Assembly: GCF_003597395.2 (NCBI RefSeq)
Contig: NC_133773.1
Location: forward strand, 124,637,399 to 124,701,398
Length of the DNA: 64,000 nucleotides
From: Chelonoidis abingdonii
Lineage: Eukaryota; Chordata; Testudines; Testudinidae
Direction of reading: 5' to 3'
The notes under the pieces are model-generated. The model was not told where the DNA came from. It made no database searches and saw nothing but the letters and a program-made list of their open reading frames with translations. Both the position numbers and the translations under genes were made by a program. This document shows positions 46,501-57,250 of this stretch, one piece after another. Position 1 is the stretch's first letter, and every line of letters starts with the position of its first letter.

Positions 46501-48389
46501 CCAATAAACTTACCATGACATCTCATAAGACCACAGAGATACAATACCAGGTACTACTAATATTTTTACATGTTAAGAGTCCCTTGATCTTTGCTTTATC
46601 CTCCCATAGTCTGTTCAACTGAATTCCAAAAAAGCTTTTTATAAAAAATTCCTAAAATAGATATATTGCCATTTATACTGTATACAGTATCGGAAACATG
46701 ACTCAAATAATCCTATCCATATTTTAGCATTTAAAAGGTCTCCAAGCAGCCCTATTCAAAGAAAAACAGGAAGATTGAATGGTCAGAGAGCTAATGGTGT
46801 GGAAATATATTATCCCTCTATATATTTTTCTTTTTTAGCAATGTGTTAGTGTAACCCATGTGCCTAATAGGGAGAGATCTCTTTAAGAGACCCACAGTTG
46901 GGGTCAGGAGGAGGAGAGATTTGTGTCTGGGTCATTGTTGCTAGGCAGATTTAGCACTCCACATCCAGAAGCTTCTGGATGTTAGGTGTGGTAGTTTTGA
47001 GTATGCTCCCATAGGTTCCCAGTTGCTGGGGTCAGACTCCATGAGGGTGAACAGTCAAGCAGCTGCTTGACAAAGGGTCCTGTGCCCTGTGTGAGTTGGG
47101 AGAAGTTGAGCCCAGGAGCAGAAAGCAGGACGGTGTCCCTAACTCTGAAGGATTTTGCAGCAAATTAGTGATATTATTAACTCTCTAGAAAGGAAGCATG
47201 GGCAATGCTAATTATAGAAAGGGGAAATTGGGAGGGAAAAATAATTTGTTCTATTTTAATTGTATACTTTGTCTTTAACCAAACTGTTTTAGTTATATTG
47301 TCTCAACTAGTATGAATCCCCAACTTTTCTTTGAATCTAGTAATAGGGAAAGGGTCATTTATATTTTGCTATTCTGAGTTTTTTATTTTCTTGTAACAGG
47401 GTGGGATTTTTTTAAATCAATACATTTAACTGAGTGATTGGTTAATCAGTTAGCTGATTGGTTAACAGTGATTTCAGCAGAAGAAGAGTCTGCATGGATT
47501 CCAATGGAAGATTCCCACTAGCAAGTGGAGGGAAGATGTTGTTTTTGACTCAGCAGACTATAGATTTGGTAATCAAAAACTCTGAGACTCAGGTGAATTC
47601 AGCCTAAGCTTTTGGGAATTCTCAGTTCCTCCTCACTGCATTTCTGTGAGGATTGGCCTGTTTAGATTTAGTTTGTTTTCTTCATTTATGTTTTATGTGT
47701 AACTGTATAATGTATAATGTAGGTGGATTATAAAATAGCCACGTTGTTCACATTGGTATTACTATTATTGTTTCTTTATCTTAAGATTTTATCAAGTTGT
47801 TAATTAATTAAATTCATTTCTTTTGTTCCTATTGGGACTTGAATGTGGGGAGATTGACCCTATGCAATCCTTGCTGAAAATCTTTAGAGACTGAATTCTG
47901 GGTCTCCAGCTACTTTTCTATAGGAGATGGGGATTTTTAGGCACTGGAGAATGGCAATGAAGAGAACTCTAGCCCACCCAAAGATTACATTAGGAAAGCC
48001 AATTTTTAACAAGTTTACTTTAATGAAGTTTCATCTCCTAATCTATTGCCGTAGGGTGCTGCAGCCGACTGAGAATGTGAAAAATCACCAGGAAACCTAA
48101 CCTTAATGAAAAAGTCTTTTAGAATGTAATAGGGATGAATCTATTAAGGCTGATGGCCAAAAAGGATGTCTTTTCAACCATGTTAGCTCATTAGAGTTAG
48201 TGTAACATGATTGAAAAGCCCTGTCAATATGCAGGCTAATGTATCGAAGGCATATTTACAGCCCTTGTTGTAGCCTAGGATGATAGCCCAGGCTACAGCA
48301 CAGTCAGATAATATGGCCTCAGACTGGTTAGCCTACATCTTAATGGGTTTTTCAGTCATGTTACATGAGCTCAATTGAACTAGCATGAT
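43577..48389. other. No recognised gene; weak LTR candidate
   Basis: AT-rich, apparently old sequence. A stretch from TGTAACCCATGTGCC (46851) to about 47400 has LTR-like base composition, but no matching ends or duplication could be confirmed. A possible old SINE-like stretch near 44140-44200 is too weak. The short frames have no domains. Confidence 0.4.
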
Positions 48390-48499
48390 TGAAAAAAACG
48401 CAATCATTTTGTCCATTGTGACGTACACTATGGCTCTAGAAAAAACGTAAATGATTTCTCTATAAAATAACCTGAAAACCCCCAGTTTGAGAACCCCTG
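48390..48499. mobile_element. hAT-like MITE remnant, right end
   Basis: The right end CCCCCAGTTTGAGAACCCCTG is the complement of a CAGGGGTTCTCAAACT-type hAT terminus. The left end was not found. Confidence 0.4.
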
Positions 48500-49699
48500 T
48501 TCTAGAGGCCTAGTTAGGGAAAGCTTGGAGTTAGTAATGAGTTCTCATTTCTGCCAACCACTGTTGACCTGTTGAAGCAGCCATTGTGCATGGAAAGTTG
48601 ACATGTGATTGATAGGGAGGAGATATCTTTATTCTCTAAAAATGTATGCAGAGTACTTCTGTGGTGGCATCAGCCAGTCATTATAAACTGAGCTGATTAA
48701 GTGCCTCAGGGCAGAGGCACTAGACACAAGAATACACAAGTTCCGGCCATTTATCTAGTGTGACACTGAACTGGAACCGGGCTAGCATGTCATGGCATAA
48801 GGTTTTTTTGAAATATTTCTTTTTATATCTACTGCAGCTCTGTCTGCTAAGTCAAATCAGTCCATTTAGGAAGGAAAAAGCTGTCAGTTATGATCTATGA
48901 TTGTTTTTTCCTCTCAAGCTGAAAATGAACACATCAGTGTGCTGTTATCAGATCTCTCTCTGATGGCAGGAGTCAGTGACAGGTGTGAGGGCAGCAACTG
49001 AGGTGGCAGTAGCATTCTCCCTTTTAACTCTATCAGCGTGGTGGTTAAAATATGAGCTTCATTCAGCTTTCATTAAAATCAACAGGCATCTTTCCACTTT
49101 TATAGGGGGACATCAGGGAGTTATGTCCATTGACTTCAATAGGGTTTGGATTAGGCCCCACATTAGCAACAAATTGTGTTAAAACATAGTTCTTGTTAGC
49201 ACAGTTTCCAGAACCAATGTAAATTGATTTTGTTTTTTTAAAGGGAAATACGTGATAGAACCTTGCTAAAAGGATGCCTACATGTATTTGGCCACCAATG
49301 GTTGTCAGAAAAATCTCTGCCAGACTGGTTAGGGAACTATGACAGACTCATGTTAGCAACAGTAAGGTCTCAATACAGTTGTAACTAGCTCAGTTTCAAA
49401 CATCCTGTGGTCAGAATCCAACATACATTTTTTGGATAAATTTAAATAATCTGTAGCATTTGTGATATCTGTTACTTCCTGTAACTTTTCTTACAGTCTG
49501 ATAATATTTAATGCTGAATAATCTTTCTACGTAATTTTTAAACCAGCCTATATCAGTGTTCAGCAAAGGTATAATTCCCAGTTAAATTCCATAATTAACA
49601 AACATACAAATATCACTTTTCACAGCAGCAGACTTACTATCTAGCAAGTTTTTTTTTTTTTTTTAAAAAAAGCAACCAAAAATGCAAAAGAAACAACAA
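48500..49699. other. No recognised gene or repeat
   Basis: AT-rich sequence without supported features; ends at a T/A run near 49650. Confidence 0.4.
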
Positions 49700-49973
49700 C
49701 AAAAAGACAGAAACATGCAAATCACCTTATCTGTGTTTCTATTCTGTTTAGGTCCAGTAAAGAATACAGACCACTGTACATTGTTTTTATTACTGAGTCT
49801 GAAAAAACCCTACATAAATAATTTACAATGATTTGGACTTGTATATATGCATTTTTATTTGTTTTTTCCTAAAATTAATTAAGTATTTTAGGAAAAAATA
49901 GTCAGCGCGGCCACCAGCAAGAGTTGGTGGCCTTACTCTGAGGCCACCAACAAATTTGTTGTGAGAACCTCTG
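49700..49973. mobile_element. hAT-like MITE remnant
   Basis: Right end GTTGTGAGAACCTCTG looks like the complement of a CAGAGGTTCTCA terminus. Two inner hairpins are visible: TTCCTAAAATTAATTAAG against TATTTTAGGAA (49864-49895), and GGCCACCA/TGGTGGCC repeats at 49908-49948. Left boundary uncertain. Confidence 0.45.
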
Positions 49974-50079
49974 CTCTAAGTCCTACTGTAGTGTACATGA
50001 CAGTTCTGCATCACCATAGTAACAGAGGAGCTTCTAAATCCACCCTCCCTGTCGCTGCGTGAAAGAGAAGAGTTTGAGA

Positions 50080-52080
50080 ATAGAAATGCAAACAGGCCAG
50101 ATGAGGAGAGTGGTTCAGCTGAGTGGAGTCAGATTACATAAAATTAGAATAAATAATAAGAGGTTTCTTAGTTATATAAAGGAATAAGGAAGGATGAGGT
50201 CGAATCCCTATGTATTGTGGATGGGGAGGAGATTAATGATACTCTAGTAGGTCCAAAAATAAATGAATGCTGTACCTCAATTTTCAGTAAGGATCATAAT
50301 ATGGGCATAAAGGTAGGGTGGCTGATGAAAAAAAGTGTATAGAAATGGAAATTACCACATCTAAAGTAAAAGGGAAATTTAAATAGCTTAATGTGTTCAA
50401 ATCACTGGGACTAGATAATTTCCACCTAAAAATACTAAAAGAACTGGAATATAAAATTGTTAGTCCAGTAGCAAAGATTTTTCACAAATCTATCTATTCA
50501 AGCGTAGTACCATATGACTGGAGAATAGCTAACATCATACCTATATTAAAGAAAGGGGAAAAAGTAATTCAGACAAGTGCAGACCTGTTATTCTGAACTC
50601 GGTAGTATACAAGGCTTTAGAACAAATAGTGAAGGAATGAATAATGAAATTCATGGAGGTAAAAGGAAAGGGATATGTAATGCAATATGGGTTTAGCAAA
50701 GATATATCATGCCAGAGTAACCTGATTTTCTTCTTTGAGAAAATACCTCATTTTTTAAATAAGGGAAATGTAGTATGTCCAATATACTTGCACTTCAGTA
50801 AAGCATTTGACATGATACCACATGTGATATTACTAGTTTAAATCAGAGAAGACAGGGATTAGTACAAGAATTTTAAGGTGGAAAAGGAACTGGCCATGGG
50901 GAGAAAGCAGCAGGTTGTGCTGAAAGGTGAACTATCAGACTGAAGGGAGGTTACAAGTGAAGTTCCTCAAGGATCGGTCTTGAGACCAATCTTAGTCAAC
51001 ATTTTTATTAATGGTCTTGGCACAAAAAGTGGGAGCAGGCTAATGAAATTTGATGGTGATAAATTCGATGGGTGGCATCTTCAGTACAGGAAGAGGATTG
51101 GAATATTATATAGGAAGATCTGGATGACCTTGAAGACTGGAGTGACATAAATGGGATGAAATTCCATAGTACAAAGTGTAAGGTCATGACTTAGGGTCTA
51201 ATAATAAGAATTTCTGCTGGGGCTCATCAGCTGCAACTGACATAGGAGGAGAGAGATCTGAGTGTGTGGGTAAATCACACAGTGACTCTGAGCCACCAAT
51301 GTTGTGCAGCTATGGAAAACGCAAATATGATGCTAGGATGTGTCAGGTGAGGCCTTTTCGGTAGAGCTGGAGAAGTATTGGTGCCATTGTACAAGACACT
51401 GGTAAGAGTTCAGGTGGAATACTGTGTATAATTCTAGTCACCCATGTACAAGAACGATGAATTCAAACTGGAACTGGTGTGGAGAAGAGCTACACAGATG
51501 ATTAGGGGAATGGAGGGCCTGTCCTATCAGAGGAAACTGGAGGAGATTGGCGTGCTTAGCCTAGCAAAATGAAGTTTCAGAGGGTATATGACTGTTATGT
51601 ATAATTACATCAGGGGGTAAATATCAGAGAATGTGAAGAACTCAAATAGACAACATTGGCACAAGAACAAATGAGTATAAACTGGCCATGAATGAGTTCA
51701 GGCTGGAAATTAGAAGGTCTCTAACCCAATAATAGCTGTGGGGACAAACAACTTAATTAGTTTTTACTGAGAACTGAACAAATTTATTTGTGGGATTGTC
51801 TGATGAGGTTGCTTCTGCTGGTAGGGCCTTATCATGGTAGAGCTCAGCCGCCCTGGAAGTCCCTTGCACTTTAGGTCTTATGTTCCTAAAATCTCATGCT
51901 TCAGGGGTTAGATGGTCACCTGAAGAGATCAGGAAGGAATTTCCCCACACCTCTAATATATTCTTTTGTTGTTGCTGTTGCTTTTTCCTCTCCTTCCTCT
52001 GAAACAGCAGAGATGAGGAACTGGATGGGATGGGCTAGTGCTCTGAGGTAACACGGAGCAATCTCTCTCTCAAGTCTTTG
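50080..52080 (+). mobile_element. CR1 LINE, reverse transcriptase half
   Basis: Sense CR1 of about 2 kb with no endonuclease, so 5' truncated. It runs from the linker through the reverse transcriptase and the C-terminal domain to the 3' region (GGTCACCTGAAGAGATCAGG near 51916, then CAGGAAGGAATTTCCCC). Decay is moderate. Confidence 0.83.
50390..51580 (+). pseudogene. CR1 ORF2 reverse transcriptase remnant
   Basis: Entry block in the frame 50393-50596: GLDNFHLKILKELEYKIVSP and VPYDWRIANIIPILKKGEK. Motif A in the frame 50644-50841: YLHFSKAFDMIPH, where the first catalytic Asp (LDFSK) is His. Motif B near 50955 reads VPQGSVLRPILVNIFINGLG. Motif C near 51050 reads FDGDKF where F(A/V)DDTKL is expected. 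The C-terminal VWRRATQMIRGMEGLSYQ block lies near 51480. Frames change between blocks; the protein is dead. Confidence 0.8.
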
Positions 52081-52289
52081 GCTGGTGGATCTTGCTAACA
52101 TACTCAGGGGTTCCTGAACATAGTGCTTGTATTACCCGTTTTGAGATTTTACTGTTTTCTGTGAGCTCTGACAACAAAGGAACATAACAACCAAGGAATC
52201 CAAGGAATTTACACATTAAGTATGTTATGTAATGCTCTCTAATGTGATATATAGGCTTGTGTGTTGTGACACAGCTTCTCTAAGTCCAG

Positions 52290-54070
52290 GGATGTGGTAG
52301 AAATTGCACATCTAATTTCCAGTGTGACATCAATGGTAGAACTTGAAGGACACAATTGAGCTGAATCCAGCTTCACACAAATACATGTTCACAAAAGGCG
52401 CTCTCAGTTTCAAGGTATGTGTTGAGGATGCAGGATATTCATTCTTGACAATGAACCAGAACTTGAGGACATAAAGTTCGGCATATGTGCCTCACAAGAA
52501 TCGGTCCCAGGAAATTTCGATAAGCTGTTTGATTTCAACTGATGGCAAATTCATGGCATCATGTTTGCACTGAAAGGGTTTTGCATCCAACCATACTTTG
52601 TCATGTTCAAGTCGGGGAAAAAGGATCAAAACTGTTTTCCTCAACTGGCTGAAATGCTCAGCCATCACCTGCGTGGTAGGCTGAAAAATTTCATTTTCAG
52701 ACAGGAGCTTGCAAAGCTTTGGGAAGGATTCATAGTTTGTTTCTGGAAGAATAATCTATTGAAGACCATATTCTTCATGAATCCTGTGATTCAGTCAATC
52801 AGCTGAAAGATGTAGGTGTTCTTTCCTTGCAGACCTGTATTCAATTCATTTCATTTCCCAAATATGTCTGTGACATAGGAAAGAAGGCACATCTTTATTT
52901 GGTCACATAGAAAACCAAAGAAGTCACTCTTTTTGCAGCCCATTGCATAGGCATGCAGGTTGTCTCTCAATTCAAAAAGTCATCCCAATACTTTTCCTCT
53001 CGAGAGTCAATGAATTTCAGTGTGGAACAACAATATGTCATGATCAAACCCCATTTCTTCACACAGTTTTGCAAATAGATGTGTGTGAAGAGACAGAGTA
53101 TTGCTGTAGTTCACAATAGATAGAGACTGCTAGAAAACTTTACCTAGCTCTGGACTCAGAGCTTTAGATGTCAGTTGTTCTCTGTGAATCATTCAGTGAG
53201 TCCACACAGCAGATGGAGCAACTTTCTTCACCAAGGCATGCAGACCTGCTTTGCAGCTTGCCATAGATAGAGCTCCATCTGTACAAAAGCCCACCATACA
53301 ATCACATGGTATATTTTTGTCTTGCATGTAGCATGTGGCACATCGAACATTCCATATGCCATCTCATATACGGGAATAAGGAGACAGAACAGAATGTCTT
53401 CAAGAATTTCACCCTCCGATGTGTATTTCACAAAAGTCAAGATATGTGCATCACGATCCTCAGTGCTCACATCAACTTAAAGAGCAAAAGGATCCATGTT
53501 TTTCAAATGCTCCACCAGTGTGTTTTCCTCATCTGCTGCTATTACTTCAGCCCTTCACTTCACTGTGTTGTTGGAGAGTGGTTTGGCTTTGAGTGTGTTT
53601 GCCTCAGTTTCTTCACACATTACTTTCACCACATTGACTGCAGCTGGCAAAATCGAAGTGTTTACAACAATTGTCCTGTGCAATGCTGTAACTCACCTCA
53701 AATGATGCCTTTTGAGCTTGGTCAGAAAGGGACATGACTTTATTGAGTTGCAATTGTTGACGTGAAAGTTCTTCTTCCTGGTGCTGGAAAAGTGACCTTG
53801 GTTTTCCTATGTGTTCCTTGTGAAGGGTTTCCAAGAGATGATTAAGTTTATTAGGCCGCATGCTTTCATGTGACATAGCAGGCATTTTGGCCTCTCTTTG
53901 TTCTTGACCAAAACACTGGAGAAGCTATAAGCAAAGAAAGCCTCATTGTATTTGCGAGCATGTTTTTTGCGCTCTTGTTTTTCATCAAAACTTCATTGCT
54001 AGACACACTGCTGGAGGCTGAAGAAAATACTCTGGACAAAAATGAGTCCTTTGTGTTTATTATCACAAAT
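52290..54070 (-). pseudogene. hAT transposase pseudogene (ZBED5/SCAND3-like)
   Basis: A nearly full-length but broken transposase on the minus strand. The start frame at 53866-54066 opens MIINTKDSFLSRVFSSASSS. A BED-type zinc finger remnant follows (CLLCHMKACGLINL near 53880-53840). The catalytic region includes VDVSTEDRDAHILTFVKYTS EGEILED (frame 53228-53470), where VDVSTED matches the first acidic residue block usually written VDESTD, then CTDGALSM-like text near 53275, and a HTEIH block near 53010 matching HTEIRWLSRG. Stops and frameshifts occur throughout. I found no TIRs or 8-bp duplication. It resembles transposases that gave rise to host ZBED genes, but its many lesions argue against a domesticated gene. 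Confidence 0.75.
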
Positions 54071-54079
54071 CAGAAAAAG

Positions 54080-54445
54080 GAATTCACTGTTAAGCAAATG
54101 AGGCCAGGATTTAGGGAGGCTCTCTGCGGTGATACTAAAGCAGCACAGAAACAGTGACTTACAATGATTCTTTATCCTTGAGTATCAACAGGTATTTAGG
54201 GTGGCATAAAAGAAAGTATGGGACCTATCTTAAGGAGCTTACAAGCCACTGCAGAGTCCCGTCTCAGAAAAAGCTCGCATGGGCTCCTACCAGCTCAAGC
54301 AGAGAGGATGCCCTGTTGATGAGGCTGCTGCCCACAGATAAGGATCTTCTCCATTCAAGTCCCTCAGCCTGATGCTTGCACATGCAGGTGGTGCAAATGG
54401 TCAAACTGGCATCCACACAGCCACCTCCACACAGCTAATGAGTCT
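54080..54445. other. No recognised gene or repeat
   Basis: Flank of the transposase pseudogene. Frames of 65 and 72 aa have no domain. Confidence 0.4.
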
Positions 54446-54615
54446 AGACCTGCTTCAAAAATGCCACACCAAACCACTGTTTTGAACTACAAAATGGTGA
54501 TGTCTACACAACCTGACCTCACATGCAAAGTACGGGTGAGGTCATGCTGTGCATAGGCTGCCATTTTGTAGCTCATAATGATGGCCTCCTGATGTGGCAT
54601 TTGTGGAGCAGGTCC
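54446..54615. repeat. Foldback element, about 170 bp
   Basis: GACCTGCTTCAAAAATGCCAC (54447-54466 in part) pairs with TGTGGCATTTGTGGAGCAGGTC (its core at 54594-54614). A second inner pair is CTACAAAATGG against CCATTTTGTAG. No coding capacity; a likely MITE. Confidence 0.65.
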
Positions 54616-54649
54616 AGATATGTTTGGGGGCAGGTGGCCTCATCTTACA

Positions 54650-55075
54650 GGTTGAATCTGGCCTATTGGACCCACAACCTCATCTGCTAATGGCTTGACC
54701 CTGCTTGGGGTTGCAATCCACAGATTGGGATCATAATTGATCATATGTGTGATTGGGAAGGAATTTACCCCCAGATCAGATTTGCAGTGAAGTTGGGGAG
54801 GTTTCACCTTTCTCAGCAGCATATGGTGCAGGTCACTTACCGAAATTCTTTGTATATAATCAATTCCCTGCCATTTCAGGGACACTAGGCATTGCTGCAC
54901 CTCAGTCCCTTCTATTCTCTGCCTGTGGCACAAAACAGTCTCTTGATGACTGTAATACTTTGGTCTAATTTTGGTTGCTGGGTTTAGTTTGTGAGTGCTG
55001 CTCGGTGTGGGTGACCTGTGATATACAGAAGCTCAACCTAGATGATCTAATGGTCTCTTTTGGGCCTTAAACTCA
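54650..55075 (+). mobile_element. CR1-like 3' end
   Basis: Sense 3' region with GATTGGGAAGGAATTTACCC, CTCAGCAGCATATGGTGC and a tail CTAGATGATCTAATGGTCTC then GGGCCTTAAACTCA. Homologous to 28040-28400. Confidence 0.72.
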
Positions 55076-55220
55076 TAGACTCATAGGTCAGAAGGGACCA
55101 ATATGATCATCTAGTCTGACTTCCTGCACAAAGCAGGCCACAGAACCCTACCCATCCACTTCTATAAAAACCCCTAACTTATGTCCGAGTTATTGAAGTC
55201 TTCAAATTGTGGTTTGAAGA
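55076..55220 (-). mobile_element. CR1-like 3' end, opposite orientation
   Basis: Starts at the tail repeat (ACTCATAGACTCATAGGTCAG) directly after the plus-strand copy. It continues antisense through AGCAGGCCACAGAACCCTAC to TTTGAAGACCTCAAACTG. The two CR1 copies therefore meet tail to tail. Confidence 0.72.
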
Positions 55221-56126
55221 CCTCAAACTGTATGACTCTACATAGAGACAATGATCCTGCCTTCTTTTGGCCCTTACTTGAGAAGCACAAAGTGATGCAA
55301 TTCACCTTACCAGTGCTAGGAGCCTGGGTGACAAACAAGAGGAATTGAAATTGCTCATTTATGAGCATAAATTTTATCTAATTAGTATTATTGAAACCTG
55401 GTGGGATAATTCGCACAATTAAAATGTTAAAAGTTCGAGTAGGCAAAAGGGAAGGAGGGAGTGGCACTCTACTATGTTAAAAATGGCATTACCTGAGTCA
55501 TCAATAACTCAGAAGAAAATGATATTGAATTAAAAATTATAGATAATTTTACTAACAAAGCACAAGGTGGGATATTAGTTGGTGTCTGCTACACAGTGCC
55601 AGATCACAACCGGGAACATGATAATCATCTCCTTATGCACCTAGGAACTGCAATTTGATTGACTTTGATTGACATATGCTGGAGATCTCCTGCTGCCAGT
55701 ACTAAAATATCTTTGGAATTTATAAACATTATACATGACAATTTTCTAATTCAAAAAGAGTTGCAGCCAACACAGGAATTCTTTATTAGAACTTGTGTCC
55801 TAACAGACAAAGAGGAACTGATTACTAAAAATTAATGGTAGCTTCACTACAAGTAATCATGAATTAATCACATTTATAATGCGCAAGTGGAATAACGTCC
55901 AGACCCATAATGTAATATACTTGGTGCTTTAAGGGGGCCAGTTTCACAAAGCTGAAAACAATTAGTAGTCAAGTCAGCTGGGAAGGAATAATTCAATCAG
56001 GAAAACATGAATGATCATTGGGAATAATTTTAAAACACCTTACTAGATGCCCAAAATTGAGGAAGAAGGCTGAGCTAGCTTTAAAAACCAACCTGGCTTA
56101 GAGGGGAAGTTAGGAATTGTAGAAAA

Positions 56127-56590
56127 TTGATAAGGAAAGCAAAGGGACACAAGGAGATATCTATGACGAGCAGAATTAAGGATAGTAAAAAGGAGTTTTT
56201 TAAAAATATATTAGGAGCAAAAAATGGTTTTGGTCTATCACTAGATAGGAATGGTAGAATTACCAATAATGATGCAGAAAAGGAAGAAAGATTTAATAAA
56301 TATTTCTGTTCTGTATTTGGGCTAAAAACAGATGATGTAATCTTATCACATGGTGATAATAACTCTCTATCCATTCCACTAGTATCTCTGGAGGATGCTA
56401 TAGGTAGACATTTATAAATCAGCAGGTCCAAGAGTTTTAAAAGACCTGGTTGTGGCACTTACTGGACCATTAATGTTGATTTTCAATAAGACTTGGACCA
56501 CTGGGGAAGTTCCAGAAGACTAGAAGAAAGCTAATGTGCCAACTTTTAAAAAGCGCAAAAGGGGTACCCCAGGTAATTATAGGCCTGTCA
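56127..56590 (+). pseudogene. CR1 ORF2 linker and RT start remnant
   Basis: The frame 56127-56417 (ISMTSRIKDSKKEFFKNILG, then KEERFNKYFCSVFGLK) is the segment between endonuclease and reverse transcriptase. After a frame change come VLKDLVVALTGPLMLIFNKT, TTGEVPED and GTPGNYRPV, the reverse-transcriptase entry. The text stops at the junction near 56586. Confidence 0.7.
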
Positions 56591-56862
56591 GGGGGTGGAT
56601 CAATTAATAATTGCCCTGTTCTATTTGTTCCCTCTTAAGTATCTGGCACTGGCTGCTACTGAAAGACAAGACACTGGGCAAGATGGATCATTGGTCTGAC
56701 CCAGCTTGGCTGTTCTTATGTTCTTCTTTTTAATAGTGAGGACGATTAATCGTTCAGACTATTTACCAAGGTTCGTGGTGGATCACTGATCATTTTTAAA
56801 TCAAGACTGGATGTTTTTTCTAAAAGATATGCTCTAGGAATCATTTTGGGGAAGGTCTATAG

Positions 56863-57168
56863 CAAGGGTAGGCAACCTATGTCACACGTGCCAAAGGCAG
56901 CACACGAGCTGATTTTCAGTGGCACTCATACTGCCCGGTTCCTGACCACCGGTCCGAAGAGCTCTGCATTTTAATTTAATTTTAAATGAAGCTTCTTAAA
57001 CATTTTTAAAACCTTATTTACTTTACATACAACAATAGTTTAGTTATATATTATAGACTTATAGGAAGAGACCTTCAAAAAACGTTAAAATATATGACTG
57101 GCACACGAAACCTTAGAGTGAATAAATGAAAACTTGGCACATCACTCCTGAAAGGCTGCCGACCTCTG
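56863..57168. mobile_element. hAT MITE, 306 bp, intact
   Basis: Begins CAAGGGTAGGCAACC, ends GGCTGCCGACCTCTG. Flanks GTCTATAG (56855-56862) and GTCTGTAG (57169-57176) match at 7 of 8. Same family as 61234-62176; both share TGATTTTCAGTGGCACTCA and an AT-rich right half with ACATACAACAATAGTTTAG. Confidence 0.87.
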
Positions 57169-57250
57169 GTCTGTAGCCTCTGTTATACACGAGGTCAGAC
57201 TAGATTATCATAATGGTCCCTTCTGGCCTTGGAATCAATGAATCGGCTCC

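Larger units (their letters stand above)
55225..57250 (+). mobile_element. CR1 LINE, internally deleted or composite
   Basis: Plus-strand CR1 with endonuclease start (LISIIETWWDNS-like text near 55380), linker and the beginning of the reverse transcriptase. Near 56586 it switches abruptly to a CR1 3' end (TTGCCCTGTTCTATTTGTTCC to TGGCTGTTCTTATG, 56600-56723). From 56728 a second 3' region follows (AAATCAAGACTGGATG), split by a MITE and ending GGTCCCTTCTGGCCTTGGAA near 57230. The catalytic reverse-transcriptase core is missing. Confidence 0.75.

Noticed and set aside
46851..47398. LTR from TGTAACCC to TTGTAACA
   Set aside because: Ends look LTR-like but the flanks (GTTAG and GGGTG) do not match and no second copy is in the window.
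53306..53737. 143-aa plus frame with hydrophobic, Cys-rich text
   Set aside because: It is the antisense shadow of the minus-strand hAT transposase, whose own frames match the family.
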